Positions 32,403 through 41,122 are shown, counted from the first letter of the stretch. The stretch: 41,122 nucleotides of DNA from Pseudomonadales bacterium (GCA_007122315.1 SKUB01000272.1:1-41122); one strand, 5' to 3'. Program-made: numbers and translations. The notes: generated by a model from the sequence alone, not told the origin.

Positions 32403-33785
32403 ATGACAACGTCTGAGACCCCGGCCGAGGTTGCGGCGCCGAATACCGTATTCACGACGCGGGCCTTGCTGAAGTTTCTGCTGCCGTCCCTGCTCGGGGT
32501 CGCATTCTTCCTGGTGCCGGTGTCCATCGACGGCTCCATCAACATCGGCATGGGTGTGCTGGCCGAGGGACTGAAGGGGCTGCTCGATGGCATGCTGCCC
32601 GCCATCGCGGTCGCCGTCCTGTGCGCCTCGGTCCTGATCACCCTCTACGCCAAACTCGCGCGGCCGGGCTGGCTGCGACAGACGCCGCTGCGTGAGATGT
32701 TCGACGTCGGCCCCGGCTGGGTGGGGATGCGCGTCCTCGGCGCCGTCTTCGGACTGATGACGTACTTCCAGTTCGGCTTCGAGGTGGTGACCGCGCCGGT
32801 GACGGGCGGCGTGATGCTCAACGACCTCGCACCGGTGCTGCTGACGTTTTTCTTCTTTGCGGCGCTGCTGCTGCCCTTCCTGGTGGAGTTCGGCCTGATG
32901 GAGTTCATCGGCAGCGTCGCGCGCCGGCCGTTCCGCCTGATCTTCAACCTGCCCGGGCGCAGCGCCATCGATGCCACGGCCTCGTGGGTGGGCTCGGCCA
33001 CCGTCGGCGTGCTGATCACCTCCCAGCAGTACGAGCGCGGGTTCTACAATCGCCGCGAAGCCGCCGTCATCGCCACCAACTTCTCCATCGTCTCCATTGC
33101 CTTCGCGCTGCTGATCACCAGCTTCATCGGTATCAACCACCTGTTCCTCGAATTCTACGCCACGGTGGTGGTGGCCGGGCTCTCCGCAGCGGTCATCGTT
33201 CCGCGCCTGCCGCCGCTGTCGCGCAAGCCGGATACGTATCACGAGCCTGTCGGCTGCCAGCTCGTAGAGGAGCGCAGTGAAGACATCGGCCTGCTGCGGC
33301 ACAGCATGCTGCTCGCCATGCGCCGGGCGAGCTTCGCACCGGGACCACGGGCGCTGCTGCGCAACGCGCTCTACAACGTCGGCGACATCTTCTTCGGCCT
33401 GCTGCCGCTGGTGTTCGCCATCGGCACCGTGGGCCTGGTCCTCGCGGAGTTCACGCCGCTGTTCACCTGGCTGTCCTACCCGATGGTGCCGGTACTCGAG
33501 CTGCTGCGCATCCCCGAAGCCGAGGCGGCCGCCCCGGCGACCCTGGTGGGCTTCGCCGAGATGTTCCTGCCGGCAGTGCTGGCGGCCAACATCGAGAGCG
33601 AGCTGACCCGGTTCGTCATCGCCTGCCTGTCTCTCACGCAGCTCATCTACATGTCCGAGATCGGCGCGCTGCTGCTGAAGTCGAGGATTCCGCTGTCGCT
33701 GTGGGAACTGGCGGCCATCTTCCTGCTGCGTACGCTGATCACTTTGCCGATCATCGCCTTCATCGCCCATACCTTCGTCTTCTGA
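32403..33785 (+). CDS. YjiH-family membrane protein (nucleoside-recognition/Gate domain)
   Basis: A 460-residue polytopic protein of the YjiH type. LLPSLLGVAFFLVPVSIDG is the first helix, with an internal Gate-like domain (SAIDATASWVGSATVGVLI, FYNRREAAVIATNFS) and a C-terminal Gate-like repeat (PEAEAAAPATLVGFAEMFLP). Gate domains occur in concentrative nucleoside transporters and spore proteins; YjiH function is unproven, though a transport role is likely. The start at 32403 is chosen because the upstream extension from 32334 is hydrophilic and would overlap the promoter region shared with ggt. Followed 105 bp later by the PhyH-like gene on the same strand. Confidence 0.83.
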   Translation: MTTSETPAEVAAPNTVFTTRALLKFLLPSLLGVAFFLVPVSIDGSINIGMGVLAEGLKGLLDGMLPAIAVAVLCASVLITLYAKLARPGWLRQTPLREMFDVGPGWVGMRVLGAVFGLMTYFQFGFEVVTAPVTGGVMLNDLAPVLLTFFFFAALLLPFLVEFGLMEFIGSVARRPFRLIFNLPGRSAIDATASWVGSATVGVLITSQQYERGFYNRREAAVIATNFSIVSIAFALLITSFIGINHLFLEFYATVVVAGLSAAVIVPRLPPLSRKPDTYHEPVGCQLVEERSEDIGLLRHSMLLAMRRASFAPGPRALLRNALYNVGDIFFGLLPLVFAIGTVGLVLAEFTPLFTWLSYPMVPVLELLRIPEAEAAAPATLVGFAEMFLPAVLAANIESELTRFVIACLSLTQLIYMSEIGALLLKSRIPLSLWELAAIFLLRTLITLPIIAFIAHTFVF

Positions 33786-33890
33786 GGGCCGATCCGTGCT
33801 GGCGGGCTGATCGCGGAGACAGGGCCGACGGGTGATTCTCGGACGTATCCCGTGAATAATGGGAGCCGGACGCGCCCGGAGGACTCCGAC

Positions 33891-34772
33891 ATGCCTGAGC
33901 TCGTGACCCTGCCAGCGGACAGCAGCACCGACGCCATCCTCGAGGTGATCAAGCGTGATGGCGCGGTGATTCTGAAAGATATGCTCGACGCCGAGACCCG
34001 TGCCCGCTTCCTGGCGGAGACCGGACCTTACATGGAAGCGACCCGCTACGGATTCGACGATTTCACCGGGCGCGCCACTACACGTACCGGTGCCCTGGTG
34101 GCGCGCTCACCCACCTGCTGCGACATGGTCCTGCATCCGAAGGTGCTCGCCTGCGCGCGGCAGTTCCTCGAACCCTATTGCTTGAAGATACAGCTGCACC
34201 TGACCCAGATCATCCGCCTCAAGCCGGGGCAGGGGGCGCAGGTGATTCACCGGGACCGCTGGGCCTGGGGAAAGTACATCCAGGGCATCGAGCCCCAGCT
34301 CAACACCATCTGGGCGCTGACGGACTTCACCGAAGAAAACGGCGCGACCCAGGTCGTCCCTGGCAGCGTCGACTGGCCGGACGACCGCAGGCCTGCGCCT
34401 GAGGAGATCTGTCAGGCGGTGATGCCCGCGGGATCCGTGCTCATCTACACCGGCTCCGTGTTCCATGGCGGTGGCGAGAACCGCTCCGACGCCGACCGCA
34501 TCGGCGTCAACCTGACCTACTCGCTGGCATGGCTGCGCCAGGAAGAGAACCAGTTCCTGTCCTGTCCGCCGGACATCGCCAGAGATCTTCCGGAAACCCT
34601 GCAGGACCTCCTCGGCTACACCGTAGGCAGCTATGCCCTCGGTTACTACACGCCGCCGCTGCCGCCGGGTGCCGGGCCGGAGTGCGTGGGCCCCGAGTAC
34701 GCCGTGGGGCGGAAGAAGTCCGGTGACGGCTTCGGCGACGAGGCCACCCTGAAGGCATTGCAGAAGAGTTGA
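33891..34772 (+). CDS. phytanoyl-CoA dioxygenase (PhyH)-family protein
   Basis: A 293-residue Fe(II)/2-oxoglutarate-dependent oxygenase of the PhyH group. The iron ligands are H120-R-D122 (QVIHRDRW) and H192 (SVFHGGG), with NLTYSLAWLRQEENQ as the core strand after the distal His. The N-terminal DGAVILKDMLD fits the family start. The ATG at 33891 follows a CGGAGGA ribosome site; an earlier ATG at 33852 is less likely. Family members hydroxylate small molecules such as fatty acyl-CoA, amino acids and ectoine. The substrate cannot be read from the neighbours, and it may be transcribed with the YjiH-type gene. Confidence 0.88.
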   Translation: MPELVTLPADSSTDAILEVIKRDGAVILKDMLDAETRARFLAETGPYMEATRYGFDDFTGRATTRTGALVARSPTCCDMVLHPKVLACARQFLEPYCLKIQLHLTQIIRLKPGQGAQVIHRDRWAWGKYIQGIEPQLNTIWALTDFTEENGATQVVPGSVDWPDDRRPAPEEICQAVMPAGSVLIYTGSVFHGGGENRSDADRIGVNLTYSLAWLRQEENQFLSCPPDIARDLPETLQDLLGYTVGSYALGYYTPPLPPGAGPECVGPEYAVGRKKSGDGFGDEATLKALQKS

Positions 34773-35037
34773 CGAGACGAGGGGCCGAACTCAGCGCAGG
34801 GGGACTGGGTGGAAATGTGAAGTAGTGCGCACGGTCAGTGTGTTGAAGCGCACCGACTTTAAGCGGCCGCTCTCGTAATGTGATCGGGTGAAGGCAGAAG
34901 GGTCTGCCGAACCTCGCAGCACGTGCCTTCATGTATTGGAGGCCCCATGCCGTACTCACCCGACACCCTCAGTTCAGGCCACAAGCCCACCCCTGCGAGT
35001 TCACACGTTCATCCGGGCAAGCTCGGCTGTCGCTGTT
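34773..35037. other. 265-bp intergenic region with a doubtful small frame
   Basis: No recognised gene. A 50-codon frame begins with ATG at 34947 after ATTGGAGG, a good-looking ribosome site, and ends at 35099 antisense to the end of the DUF6498-like gene. Its product (MPYSPDTLSSGHKPTPASS at the start) resembles nothing I know and has a CRC motif. No terminator or strong repeat was seen. Confidence 0.25.
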
Positions 35038-35748
35038 TCATGCCTGCGGCCCGGGCGACGCCGTCTGGCCCTGATGCTGGTTCCGGAGCACGCGGGTGAT
35101 GAGGTGGATCGCGATATCGAGCGCGATCCGCACCAGCACGACGAAGGCGACCGCCAGACTGCCCAGTCCGGTCTCCAACAGCACTGCGCCGGTGATGATG
35201 AGGACGATCATCATCAGCATCATGGTGCCGTAGACCTTGAACATCTCCTTCACCATGTCGCCGTTGCGATAGGCGCCGGACCGGACCCAGTCCTGAAAGA
35301 AGTCCAGGACGTAGTTGCCGGCGATCAGCAGCACCGGAACCCACAGCCATTCCGCGAGAATCTGACTGCCCACCTCGCCCATGCTCGGCATGTCTTCGGC
35401 GTGGACGATGGGCTCCGGGCCGTAGAAGAACGTCACCACGCCCATGAAGAACGCGAACACGAAGCCGAGTGCGGGTCCGAAGTAGATCGGAGAGAGCAGC
35501 AGCATCGTCACCGTGTTGCGGACAGGCCTCGGGCCACACCAGCACACCCGGGCCACCCCCGTCACGATCATCAGCCCGGCCTCCATCCAGTAGATGAGCA
35601 TGACGGAGAACAGGCTCCAGCCAAGGAACATCACGCCGAGCAATGGCAGCGCATGGATGATCAGGCCGAGCCAGGGAGCATCGTCCCAAGGCGATGACGG
35701 GGAATGCGGTTCTGCTGCGGAGAGCGTCATGGTGTCGAGAGCCCCCAC
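35038..35748 (-). CDS. DUF6498-like membrane protein
   Basis: A 236-residue protein with about six hydrophobic helices. WSLFSVMLIYWMEAGLMIV, with an aromatic/acidic pair at the end of the second helix, and a later FFYGPEPIVH loop, are typical of the DUF6498 family of uncharacterised inner-membrane proteins. The first Met at 35748 or the one six codons later (35730) may be the start; neither has a strong ribosome site. The gene is divergent from the MotY-like gene with 129 bp between their starts. Function unknown. Confidence 0.7.
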   Translation of the reverse strand: MGALDTMTLSAAEPHSPSSPWDDAPWLGLIIHALPLLGVMFLGWSLFSVMLIYWMEAGLMIVTGVARVCWCGPRPVRNTVTMLLLSPIYFGPALGFVFAFFMGVVTFFYGPEPIVHAEDMPSMGEVGSQILAEWLWVPVLLIAGNYVLDFFQDWVRSGAYRNGDMVKEMFKVYGTMMLMMIVLIITGAVLLETGLGSLAVAFVVLVRIALDIAIHLITRVLRNQHQGQTASPGPQA

Positions 35749-35877
35749 TCGATTCGACTATCGAAGCTTACTCCTCGACGGGAGCGCGCCACAGTCTCTC
35801 GGCGAACGTCCGCCGCACCTCATGCGGGCCGAGTGATCCGAGGTCAAGCTTGGGCGATTGCGGCCGATACCTTGGCC

Positions 35878-36906
35878 ATGCAACGGAACGTACGCAGCGG
35901 GGATCGTGACCATCGGTGGAGATGGGTGCTGTGGCGTCGTATCACTGCGTCTGCCGTCTTTCTGCTCGGTTCCGGACTATCTGCGCTTGCCCATGCCTGG
36001 CCGGGGCCCGACCCGGACCTGCTGCAGGTGGCGTTTGGCGCCGACGCCCTGAAAGGTCAGTGGGCAGCCCGGACCAGCGACGGCGTCTGCACGCTCGTCC
36101 AGGAGATAAACAACTACGGCGAGGCGCACTTCATCCGCGAAGGCAGCGCTGCCCCTGCTTTCGAACTGCATGCCTTCCGGCCCCACTTCGAGGGTGAAGA
36201 CGTCGAGGTGATCAGCGTCGCACCTTCGTGGCATCGAGCCTATCCGGAGGAGCGCTTCATCGGTCGGGTCGCAGCTCCGGAAGACGGCGGGATTCGCCTC
36301 GACGGCCCCATCGTGCAGCAGATGCTTCTGCAGTTGCGTGAAGGCCGTCAGCTGAGCTTCCGGCAGCAACGGGTGATCACGGTGGCGACGGCGCTGAGCG
36401 TCGCAGTCTCGCCGCTGCACTTTCGCTCGGTGTATGGCGCACTCGCCGATTGCGGCGTCGCCAATGGCTCGCTGTCGGGCGCGACGCGCCGTGACGAGCC
36501 GGAACAGGCTTCGAGCGAGCCCAGTGAACTCCAGGTCTACTTCGACATCGACAGCGCGCGGCTGTTGCCCGAGAGCCTGACCCGGCTCGAGGCGCTGGCC
36601 GCGCGCGTGCAGGACCCGTCGTCCTGGCCAGGTCATGAATCGCCGCGGCTGCACATTGAAGGGCACACCGACGCCACGGGTACCGATGCCCACAACGAGG
36701 CGCTGGCGCGCAGGCGCGCCCAGGCGGTGGCAGCAGCGCTGATCGAAGCCGGCGTCGATTCCGACCTTCTGCATGTCTCGCACCATGCGGCCCGGCAGCC
36801 CGTTGCCTCGAACGCATCCGAGGAGGGTCGGCAGCGCAATCGGCGCACCCGCGTAGCGTGGAGGCCGGTCAGCGGCCCGTCCGCTGCGCTCGTACAGAAC
36901 CCTTGA
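35878..36906 (+). CDS. MotY-like OmpA-family protein
   Basis: A 342-residue envelope protein. A signal segment at about 17-38 (VFLLGSGLSALAHA) is followed by a MotY-type N-terminal domain (QWAARTSDGVCTLVQEINNY, then GEAHFIREG) over about 50-200. A C-terminal OmpA peptidoglycan-binding domain runs from about 220, with LQVYFDIDSARLLPES, IEGHTDATGTDAHNEAL and RQRNRRTRV. MotY forms part of the T ring of sodium-driven flagellar motors, but no flagellar genes lie nearby. The start at 35878 is the Met closest to the signal peptide; a longer reading from 35704 is unlikely because it would overlap the divergent gene. Confidence 0.75.
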   Translation: MQRNVRSGDRDHRWRWVLWRRITASAVFLLGSGLSALAHAWPGPDPDLLQVAFGADALKGQWAARTSDGVCTLVQEINNYGEAHFIREGSAAPAFELHAFRPHFEGEDVEVISVAPSWHRAYPEERFIGRVAAPEDGGIRLDGPIVQQMLLQLREGRQLSFRQQRVITVATALSVAVSPLHFRSVYGALADCGVANGSLSGATRRDEPEQASSEPSELQVYFDIDSARLLPESLTRLEALAARVQDPSSWPGHESPRLHIEGHTDATGTDAHNEALARRRAQAVAAALIEAGVDSDLLHVSHHAARQPVASNASEEGRQRNRRTRVAWRPVSGPSAALVQNP

Positions 36907-37113
36907 GTCCTGCGCTCCGTGAGGGTGATTCGCCGGCAGCGCTGGCGTCGGCGATAATCCAGCCATGCGCTCTCTCTGCACGCCCTGGCCGTCGTTTGTC
37001 AGTGTCGAAACTTGGCTTCCAGGGTAGGATCCAGGCTGCGTCCACGGCGTCTTCATCGGTGTTTTCAGGGAGTTGCTGTGGCCTGGCATGGGGAAGTGAA
37101 CTGGGGGTAGTGG

Positions 37114-38781
37114 GTGCGTTTCATTCTGCGTCATCGCGACAAGGTTCCGGATTGGGTCGCGCGCTTTACCGCATCGCTCTCGGTGATCGGAGTCCTGACG
37201 GGGACCCTGTTCTTCGCCGCGTCGCTGACGCCGAGTCTGCTGCCGCGGACCTACGTCATGCAGGCCCTGCTCTCCGGCGTCTCTCTGAGCGCCGGCTACG
37301 GCATCGGCGTCTTCGCGAGCTGGTTGTGGGCGTACGTGGGCTTGCCGTCACCGCCGGCGCGGATTCAGCGTTACATCCTCTACGCAGCGTCCGCGCTCTG
37401 CGTCGCGGTGGCGTTCACCTTCCTGTGGCAGGCCAGCGGCTGGCAGAACTCGGTCCGCGAACTGATGGAGCTGCCACCGGTGGACACCGCGCATCTGGTC
37501 CGGGTCGGTGGCATCGCGTTCATCGTGTTCGTCGTGCTGCTGGCCATTGCCCGATTGTTCCATCTCCTGTTCCGGTTCAGCGCTGCGCGCTTCGACCGTT
37601 TCATTCCGGCCCACGTAGCCAACGTCGCCGGCGCGCTGGTGGCCATCGCCGTGTTCTGGTCCGTCCTCGACGGCGTCCTGTTCCGCTACCTGCTGCGCAT
37701 GTCGGACACTGCTTATGCCCAGGTCGATGCCTGGATCGAGCCGGAACAGGCATTGCCCTCTGATCCAGTCCAGACCGGCAGCAGCGCATCGTTCGTCCAC
37801 TGGGAGGGGCTCGGGCGGCGCGGGCGGGATTTCGTCACCGGCGGCCCGACCCTCGAGGATCTCGAGGCTTTTCACGATGGACCGGTGATGAAGCCGATTC
37901 GCGTCTACGTCGGACTCAACTCTGCCGAAACCATCGAGGAGCGGGCCGAACTCGCGCTCGCGGAGCTTCTGCGCGTGGACGCGTTCGAGCGTTCGGTGCT
38001 GATCCTGGCGACGCCCACCGGAACCGGCTGGCTCGATCCGAGTGCCATGAATCCGGTGGAGTATCTGCATCGCGGCGACATCGCCAGTGTCGCCGTCCAG
38101 TACTCCTACCTGCCGAGCTGGATGTCCCTGCTCGCAGAGCCCGACCTGGGCGCTCAGACTGCGCGGGCCGTATTTCGCGAGGTTTACGGCCACTGGACCA
38201 GCCTGCCCCGCGACCGTCGACCGGCGCTATATCTGCATGGCCTCAGTCTGGGGGCGATGAACTCCGATCTCGCGGCCGACCTCTACGACATCATCGCCGA
38301 CCCGTTCCAGGGTGCGCTGTGGAGCGGGCCGCCTTTCCGCAGCTCGAGCTGGCGCGCGATCACGGACATGCGGCAATCGGAATCACCGGCCTGGCTGCCG
38401 CGTTTTCGCGACGGTTCCATTGTCCGCTTCAAGAATCAGTCGCCGCCGGAGCTTGCAGACGCCGAGTGGGGGCCGATTCGCATCGTGTTTCTGCAGTACG
38501 CCAGCGATCCGATCACGTTCTTCGAGACCGAGTCGTTCTATCGGCAGCCGGACTGGATGCAGTATCCGCGTGGGCCTGACGTTTCCGCTGAGCTGCGCTG
38601 GTATCCGGTGGTGACCATGCTGCAGCTCGCGGTGGACATGGGGGCTGCAGACACCGCCCCGATGGGCTACGGCCATGTCTACGCTCCGTCCCACTACATC
38701 GATGCGTGGTTGGAAGTGACCGATCCGCCGGACTGGACCGATGCCATGACCGAGCGCCTGAAGATGCTGTTCGCGCGCTGA
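37114..38781 (+). CDS. membrane alpha/beta hydrolase, DUF2319/abhydrolase_9 type
   Basis: A 555-residue protein. The N-terminal third has four to five membrane helices (SLTPSLLPRTYVMQALLSGV is a family-typical segment, then VRVGGIAFIVFVVLLAIARL and later ones). From about residue 260 a soluble domain carries IRVYVGLNSAETIEERAELA, LATPTGTGWLDP and the nucleophile motif HGLSLGAMNSD (GxSxG). The start is GTG at 37114 after a GGGGGTAG stretch. The 207 bp upstream hold no gene. The family is predicted to hydrolyse lipid or ester substrates at the membrane; none is proven. Confidence 0.85.
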   Translation: MRFILRHRDKVPDWVARFTASLSVIGVLTGTLFFAASLTPSLLPRTYVMQALLSGVSLSAGYGIGVFASWLWAYVGLPSPPARIQRYILYAASALCVAVAFTFLWQASGWQNSVRELMELPPVDTAHLVRVGGIAFIVFVVLLAIARLFHLLFRFSAARFDRFIPAHVANVAGALVAIAVFWSVLDGVLFRYLLRMSDTAYAQVDAWIEPEQALPSDPVQTGSSASFVHWEGLGRRGRDFVTGGPTLEDLEAFHDGPVMKPIRVYVGLNSAETIEERAELALAELLRVDAFERSVLILATPTGTGWLDPSAMNPVEYLHRGDIASVAVQYSYLPSWMSLLAEPDLGAQTARAVFREVYGHWTSLPRDRRPALYLHGLSLGAMNSDLAADLYDIIADPFQGALWSGPPFRSSSWRAITDMRQSESPAWLPRFRDGSIVRFKNQSPPELADAEWGPIRIVFLQYASDPITFFETESFYRQPDWMQYPRGPDVSAELRWYPVVTMLQLAVDMGAADTAPMGYGHVYAPSHYIDAWLEVTDPPDWTDAMTERLKMLFAR

Positions 38782-38828
38782 CGGGAACCTGACCGATTCA
38801 GCGCGCGGCCGCCGACGGAGGCGCGTTC

Positions 38829-38843
38829 GAGGCGTGCTGCCTC
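38829..38843. terminator. small hairpin between convergent genes
   Basis: GAGGC-GTGCT-GCCTC is a perfect five-pair stem in the 75-bp gap between the convergent stops at 38781 and 38857. There is no T run on either side. It could serve both genes, but support is weak. Confidence 0.25.
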
Positions 38844-38856
38844 CAGCTGCGTGGCG

Positions 38857-40317
38857 TCAGCCCCTGCAGCCGGTGAGCGTCAGCCGCTGACCCGGGCGGA
38901 TCATGTAGCTCGGTGCCTGGATGTTGTTCTCGCTCGCGACTGCGCGAACGCTAGGGCAACCGTTGCGGGAAACGATGGTGGAGAGCGTATCGCCCGAACG
39001 CACCGTGTAGACGCGGCTCGGCGGTCGCCGATCATCCCTGGATTCGTGCAGCACAGAAGCGACGTTGAGGAAGCCGCCGTCGATGCATCGTGACTGATAG
39101 GCAGGTTCGAGCTGGCTCGGCATGATCAGCTCCGTTCCCGCTTCGAGGCGATCGAAGGGCTCCTGGCGTGGATTGAGATTGCGCAGGGTTCGGAACCAGC
39201 CGTTGCGGCTGTCGTGCTGACCCAGACAGATGGCGAGTTCGCCCAGCGTCGCCGGTGCGGCGAGGGCCACAGTGGTCGCCTCGGCATGGATCTCGGGGAA
39301 CTCGACCCCGTACTCCTCCGGGTGCAGGAACAGCCACGCTGCCGCGAGCACATAGGGCACGTAGTCCTGGGTCTCCCGCGGCAGCTGGGCGCGGATTTCC
39401 GGATTCCAGAAACTCGCATTTGACGACTGTCGGACCAGCCGCTGGATGCGGTTCTCGCCGCCGTTGTAGGCCGCGAGAGCGAGCTCGAGGTTGTCGTTCA
39501 GCGCTTCGAAGCGCTCATTGAGGTACGCGACGCTGGCGCGAGAGGCCAGGGCGGGATCGAAGCGCTGATCGAAGCCGTTGTCGCGGTCGAGGCCGAAGCG
39601 GCGGCCGGTGTGAGGCATGAACTGAAGGGGCCCGGCGGCACCGGCGCGGGACACCGAATGCACGCGGCCCCCGGATTCCTTCGCCATGATCCCGAACAGC
39701 AGCGCTTCCGGGAGACCGGCCTTCTCGTACTCGGGCCACATCAGGTGGCGCATGTACTGGTAGTTCTCCCAGGCGTCCATCAGGTTCGGCCGCATCCACG
39801 TCAGCCAGTCGTGCATGGCCGCGTTCACCGGGCCGTTGAGTTCGATGATCTCGCGCAGGTCCTGGCCGTTGAGCAGGTTCACCGAGCGGGTCGCGGAAGG
39901 GATCTCCGCGAGGACGATGCTCTCCTCGTCGTAGGTCTTCTCCACCTCGACGAACTCTTCCATGGCGCCGGTGAGCACGTCGCTGCGCAGGGTGAGGAGG
40001 TTGCCGTAAGCCGACATGAAGCGCTGCGGTTCGCAGCCCCGCGTTTCCGCGCACTCGATGCCAGCGGCGGAGAGTGCCGCCACGGCCTCGTTGATCAGCG
40101 TCTTGGCCTCGTCGAAGCGACCGACGGCAGCAGCATCGAGACCGTCGTGATAGTCCCGAACGCTCTCGTCGATGACCTCGTAGAGCGCGTTGATGGCCGC
40201 TTCGTTGGTGGCGCCGTTACCGGTTCCGGCAGCGCGCCGGTCCGGATCCGAGGCAGGCAGCGCTGCGCAGGCGGCCAGGATGGCGGTGGCGATCAGCGAC
40301 AGCAGAAACGTCTTCAT
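38857..40317 (-). CDS. mltD: MltD-type membrane-bound lytic transglycosylase
   Basis: A 486-residue lipoprotein (lipobox LAAC, Cys17). A helical region of unknown role (about 35-190) precedes the GH23 lytic transglycosylase domain: FGIMAKESGGRVHSVSRAGA with catalytic Glu214, GPLQFMPHTGRRFGL and LALAAYNGGENRIQ. One LysM peptidoglycan-binding module lies at the C terminus (about 437-482, YTVRSGDTLSTIVSRNG). E. coli MltD has two LysM modules, so this version is a variant. It cleaves the glycan strand between MurNAc and GlcNAc with 1,6-anhydro formation. The 220 bp upstream separate it from a divergent hydrolase gene. Confidence 0.9.
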   Translation of the reverse strand: MKTFLLSLIATAILAACAALPASDPDRRAAGTGNGATNEAAINALYEVIDESVRDYHDGLDAAAVGRFDEAKTLINEAVAALSAAGIECAETRGCEPQRFMSAYGNLLTLRSDVLTGAMEEFVEVEKTYDEESIVLAEIPSATRSVNLLNGQDLREIIELNGPVNAAMHDWLTWMRPNLMDAWENYQYMRHLMWPEYEKAGLPEALLFGIMAKESGGRVHSVSRAGAAGPLQFMPHTGRRFGLDRDNGFDQRFDPALASRASVAYLNERFEALNDNLELALAAYNGGENRIQRLVRQSSNASFWNPEIRAQLPRETQDYVPYVLAAAWLFLHPEEYGVEFPEIHAEATTVALAAPATLGELAICLGQHDSRNGWFRTLRNLNPRQEPFDRLEAGTELIMPSQLEPAYQSRCIDGGFLNVASVLHESRDDRRPPSRVYTVRSGDTLSTIVSRNGCPSVRAVASENNIQAPSYMIRPGQRLTLTGCRG

Positions 40318-40537
40318 GTTGGTGACTCACGCTGGCGAAGAGAGGACGTATCGAGGCCGCCAGCATTCGCGCACCCTGGCGCGATGACGGCTCTGCGAAG
40401 GTTAGCAGGTACGATCCTGATGCGCGCGGGCAGCCAGTGGGCTCCAGACGCCGGTGCCGGGACGGGATGGAGAGGGTTGCGGGCGTGAACTTCATGATTT
40501 CCAGCGTGTTGCCGTGGGCCGGTCCCGGACGCGGGCG

Positions 40538-41122
40538 ATGAACTGGCGGCGCGCGCTGTGGGTCTGGGGTGTCATCGTCGTCGTGGAGGTCGCGCACGGC
40601 ATGGCCCGCGAGCTGTTCATCGCGCCGGTGCTCGGCGACCGGCCGGCCCGGCAGCTCGGCGTCCTGGTGGGCTCAGGTCTGATCCTCCTGGTTGCGGTGC
40701 TGACCATCCGCTGGATCGGCGCCATCCGTTGCAACGACCAGCTCCGCGTCGGTGCTGTGTGGGTGGCGCTCATCGTCGTGTTCGAGGTGGCGCTGGGACT
40801 GGCGCTGGGCTACCCGCCGGCGCGGCTTCTCGAGGACTACGACCTCACCGCTGGTGGCTACATGGGCCTCGGCCTCACGTTCATGCTGTTCGCGCCGGCG
40901 CTCGCCTATCAGATGCGCCAGGTGGGATGGCCCGCGCACCTCGCCATGGCGCTGGCGTTCCTGCTGCTGACCATCACCATGTTCATCGCCTTGCTCTATC
41001 AGCGCGACATCCAGGCCGCCTACGCCCGCATCGGCGAGGGCAGTCGGGTCGCGATGACGCCCTGCGGGCCCATCGAGTACGCCACGGCCGGTTTCGGGAC
41101 ACCGGTGCTGATCGTGCATGGC
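40538..41122 (+). CDS. membrane-anchored alpha/beta hydrolase (3' truncated by window)
   Basis: The first 195 codons of a fusion. Residues about 1-150 form four hydrophobic segments (MNWRRALWVWGVIVVVEVAH, VGSGLILLVAVLTIRWIGAI, VWVALIVVFEVALGLALG, then the region through HLAMALAFLLLTITMFIALL). A linker AAYARIGEGSRVAMTP leads directly to CGPIEYATAGFGTPVLIVHG, the first strands and oxyanion HG motif of an alpha/beta hydrolase. The frame stays open across the junction, so this is one protein. The nucleophile lies beyond the window. The start is uncertain: ATG 40538 has no clear ribosome site, though an 18-codon frame from GTG 40485 ends in an ATGA overlap with it; an in-frame GTG at 40514 is possible. 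Confidence 0.7.
   Translation, partial: MNWRRALWVWGVIVVVEVAHGMARELFIAPVLGDRPARQLGVLVGSGLILLVAVLTIRWIGAIRCNDQLRVGAVWVALIVVFEVALGLALGYPPARLLEDYDLTAGGYMGLGLTFMLFAPALAYQMRQVGWPAHLAMALAFLLLTITMFIALLYQRDIQAAYARIGEGSRVAMTPCGPIEYATAGFGTPVLIVHG

Noticed and set aside
32322-33770. Minus-strand frame of 482 codons antisense to the YjiH-type gene
   Set aside because: Glu/Gln/His-rich shadow of a hydrophobic protein, with no ribosome site or family similarity.
34947-35099. 50-codon frame after a good ribosome-site-like ATTGGAGG
   Set aside because: No similarity, overlaps the end of an opposite gene, and an equally open alternative frame starts at 34931; kept only as a note within the intergenic entry.

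Overview
The window is a GC-rich, densely coded bacterial chromosome segment. The gene set (MltD-type lytic transglycosylase, MotY-like OmpA protein, phosphate-selective-type porin ending in Phe, gamma-glutamyltransferase, outer-membrane-type lipoproteins) points to a Gram-negative bacterium, most likely a gammaproteobacterium. The species cannot be named from sequence alone. About 33 intact or edge-truncated protein genes, two gene remnants and several palindromic sites are supported. No rRNA, tRNA, CRISPR array or intact insertion sequence was seen.

1-8.3 kb: end of an unknown gene; a small membrane protein; a SbcD/YhaO-like nuclease followed 3 bp later by its YhaN-like ATPase; a glutaredoxin-MauE fusion; an alpha/beta-hydrolase-OsmC fusion. 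Convergent to these is a two-gene operon of a circularly permuted ATP-grasp-like enzyme and an ArsR-type repressor with a Cys-rich tail (ATGA overlap). Its promoter region carries a palindrome and an unusual set of interleaved inverted repeats.

8.4-13.8 kb (minus strand): a tightly coupled seven-gene Mrp/Mbh-type cation/proton antiporter operon, in transcription order mrpE-F-G-(MbhD/MbhE/MrpB fusion)-C-D-second D/A-like subunit. There is no full-length MrpA. The two large subunits lack different conserved proton-path residues. A CMD/AhpD-like peroxidase-related gene is divergent.

14.6-21.5 kb: a large beta-propeller lipoprotein; a frameshifted Rpn/DUF4351-type nuclease remnant; a CYTH-like protein, an SLC13-type transporter and an OprO/OprP-type porin on the same strand, with two strong palindromes.

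21.7-28.6 kb: a 5' stub of a ureohydrolase (agmatinase-family) gene runs into a five-gene operon: NCS1 permease, hydantoinase/oxoprolinase-like protein, DUF917 protein, Na/phosphate cotransporter-like protein, and a CNNM/DUF21 membrane protein. The adjacent genes overlap or are 3 bp apart. This looks like uptake and ATP-dependent processing of a cyclic nitrogen compound, linked to ion and phosphate transport.

28.6-41.1 kb: a minus-strand group (ggt, DsrE-like lipoprotein, acyltransferase-3) is divergent from a YjiH-type transporter gene, which is followed by a phytanoyl-CoA-dioxygenase-like gene. Then come a DUF6498-like membrane protein, a MotY-like protein, a membrane alpha/beta hydrolase, an MltD-type lytic transglycosylase, and a second membrane-anchored alpha/beta hydrolase cut by the window edge.
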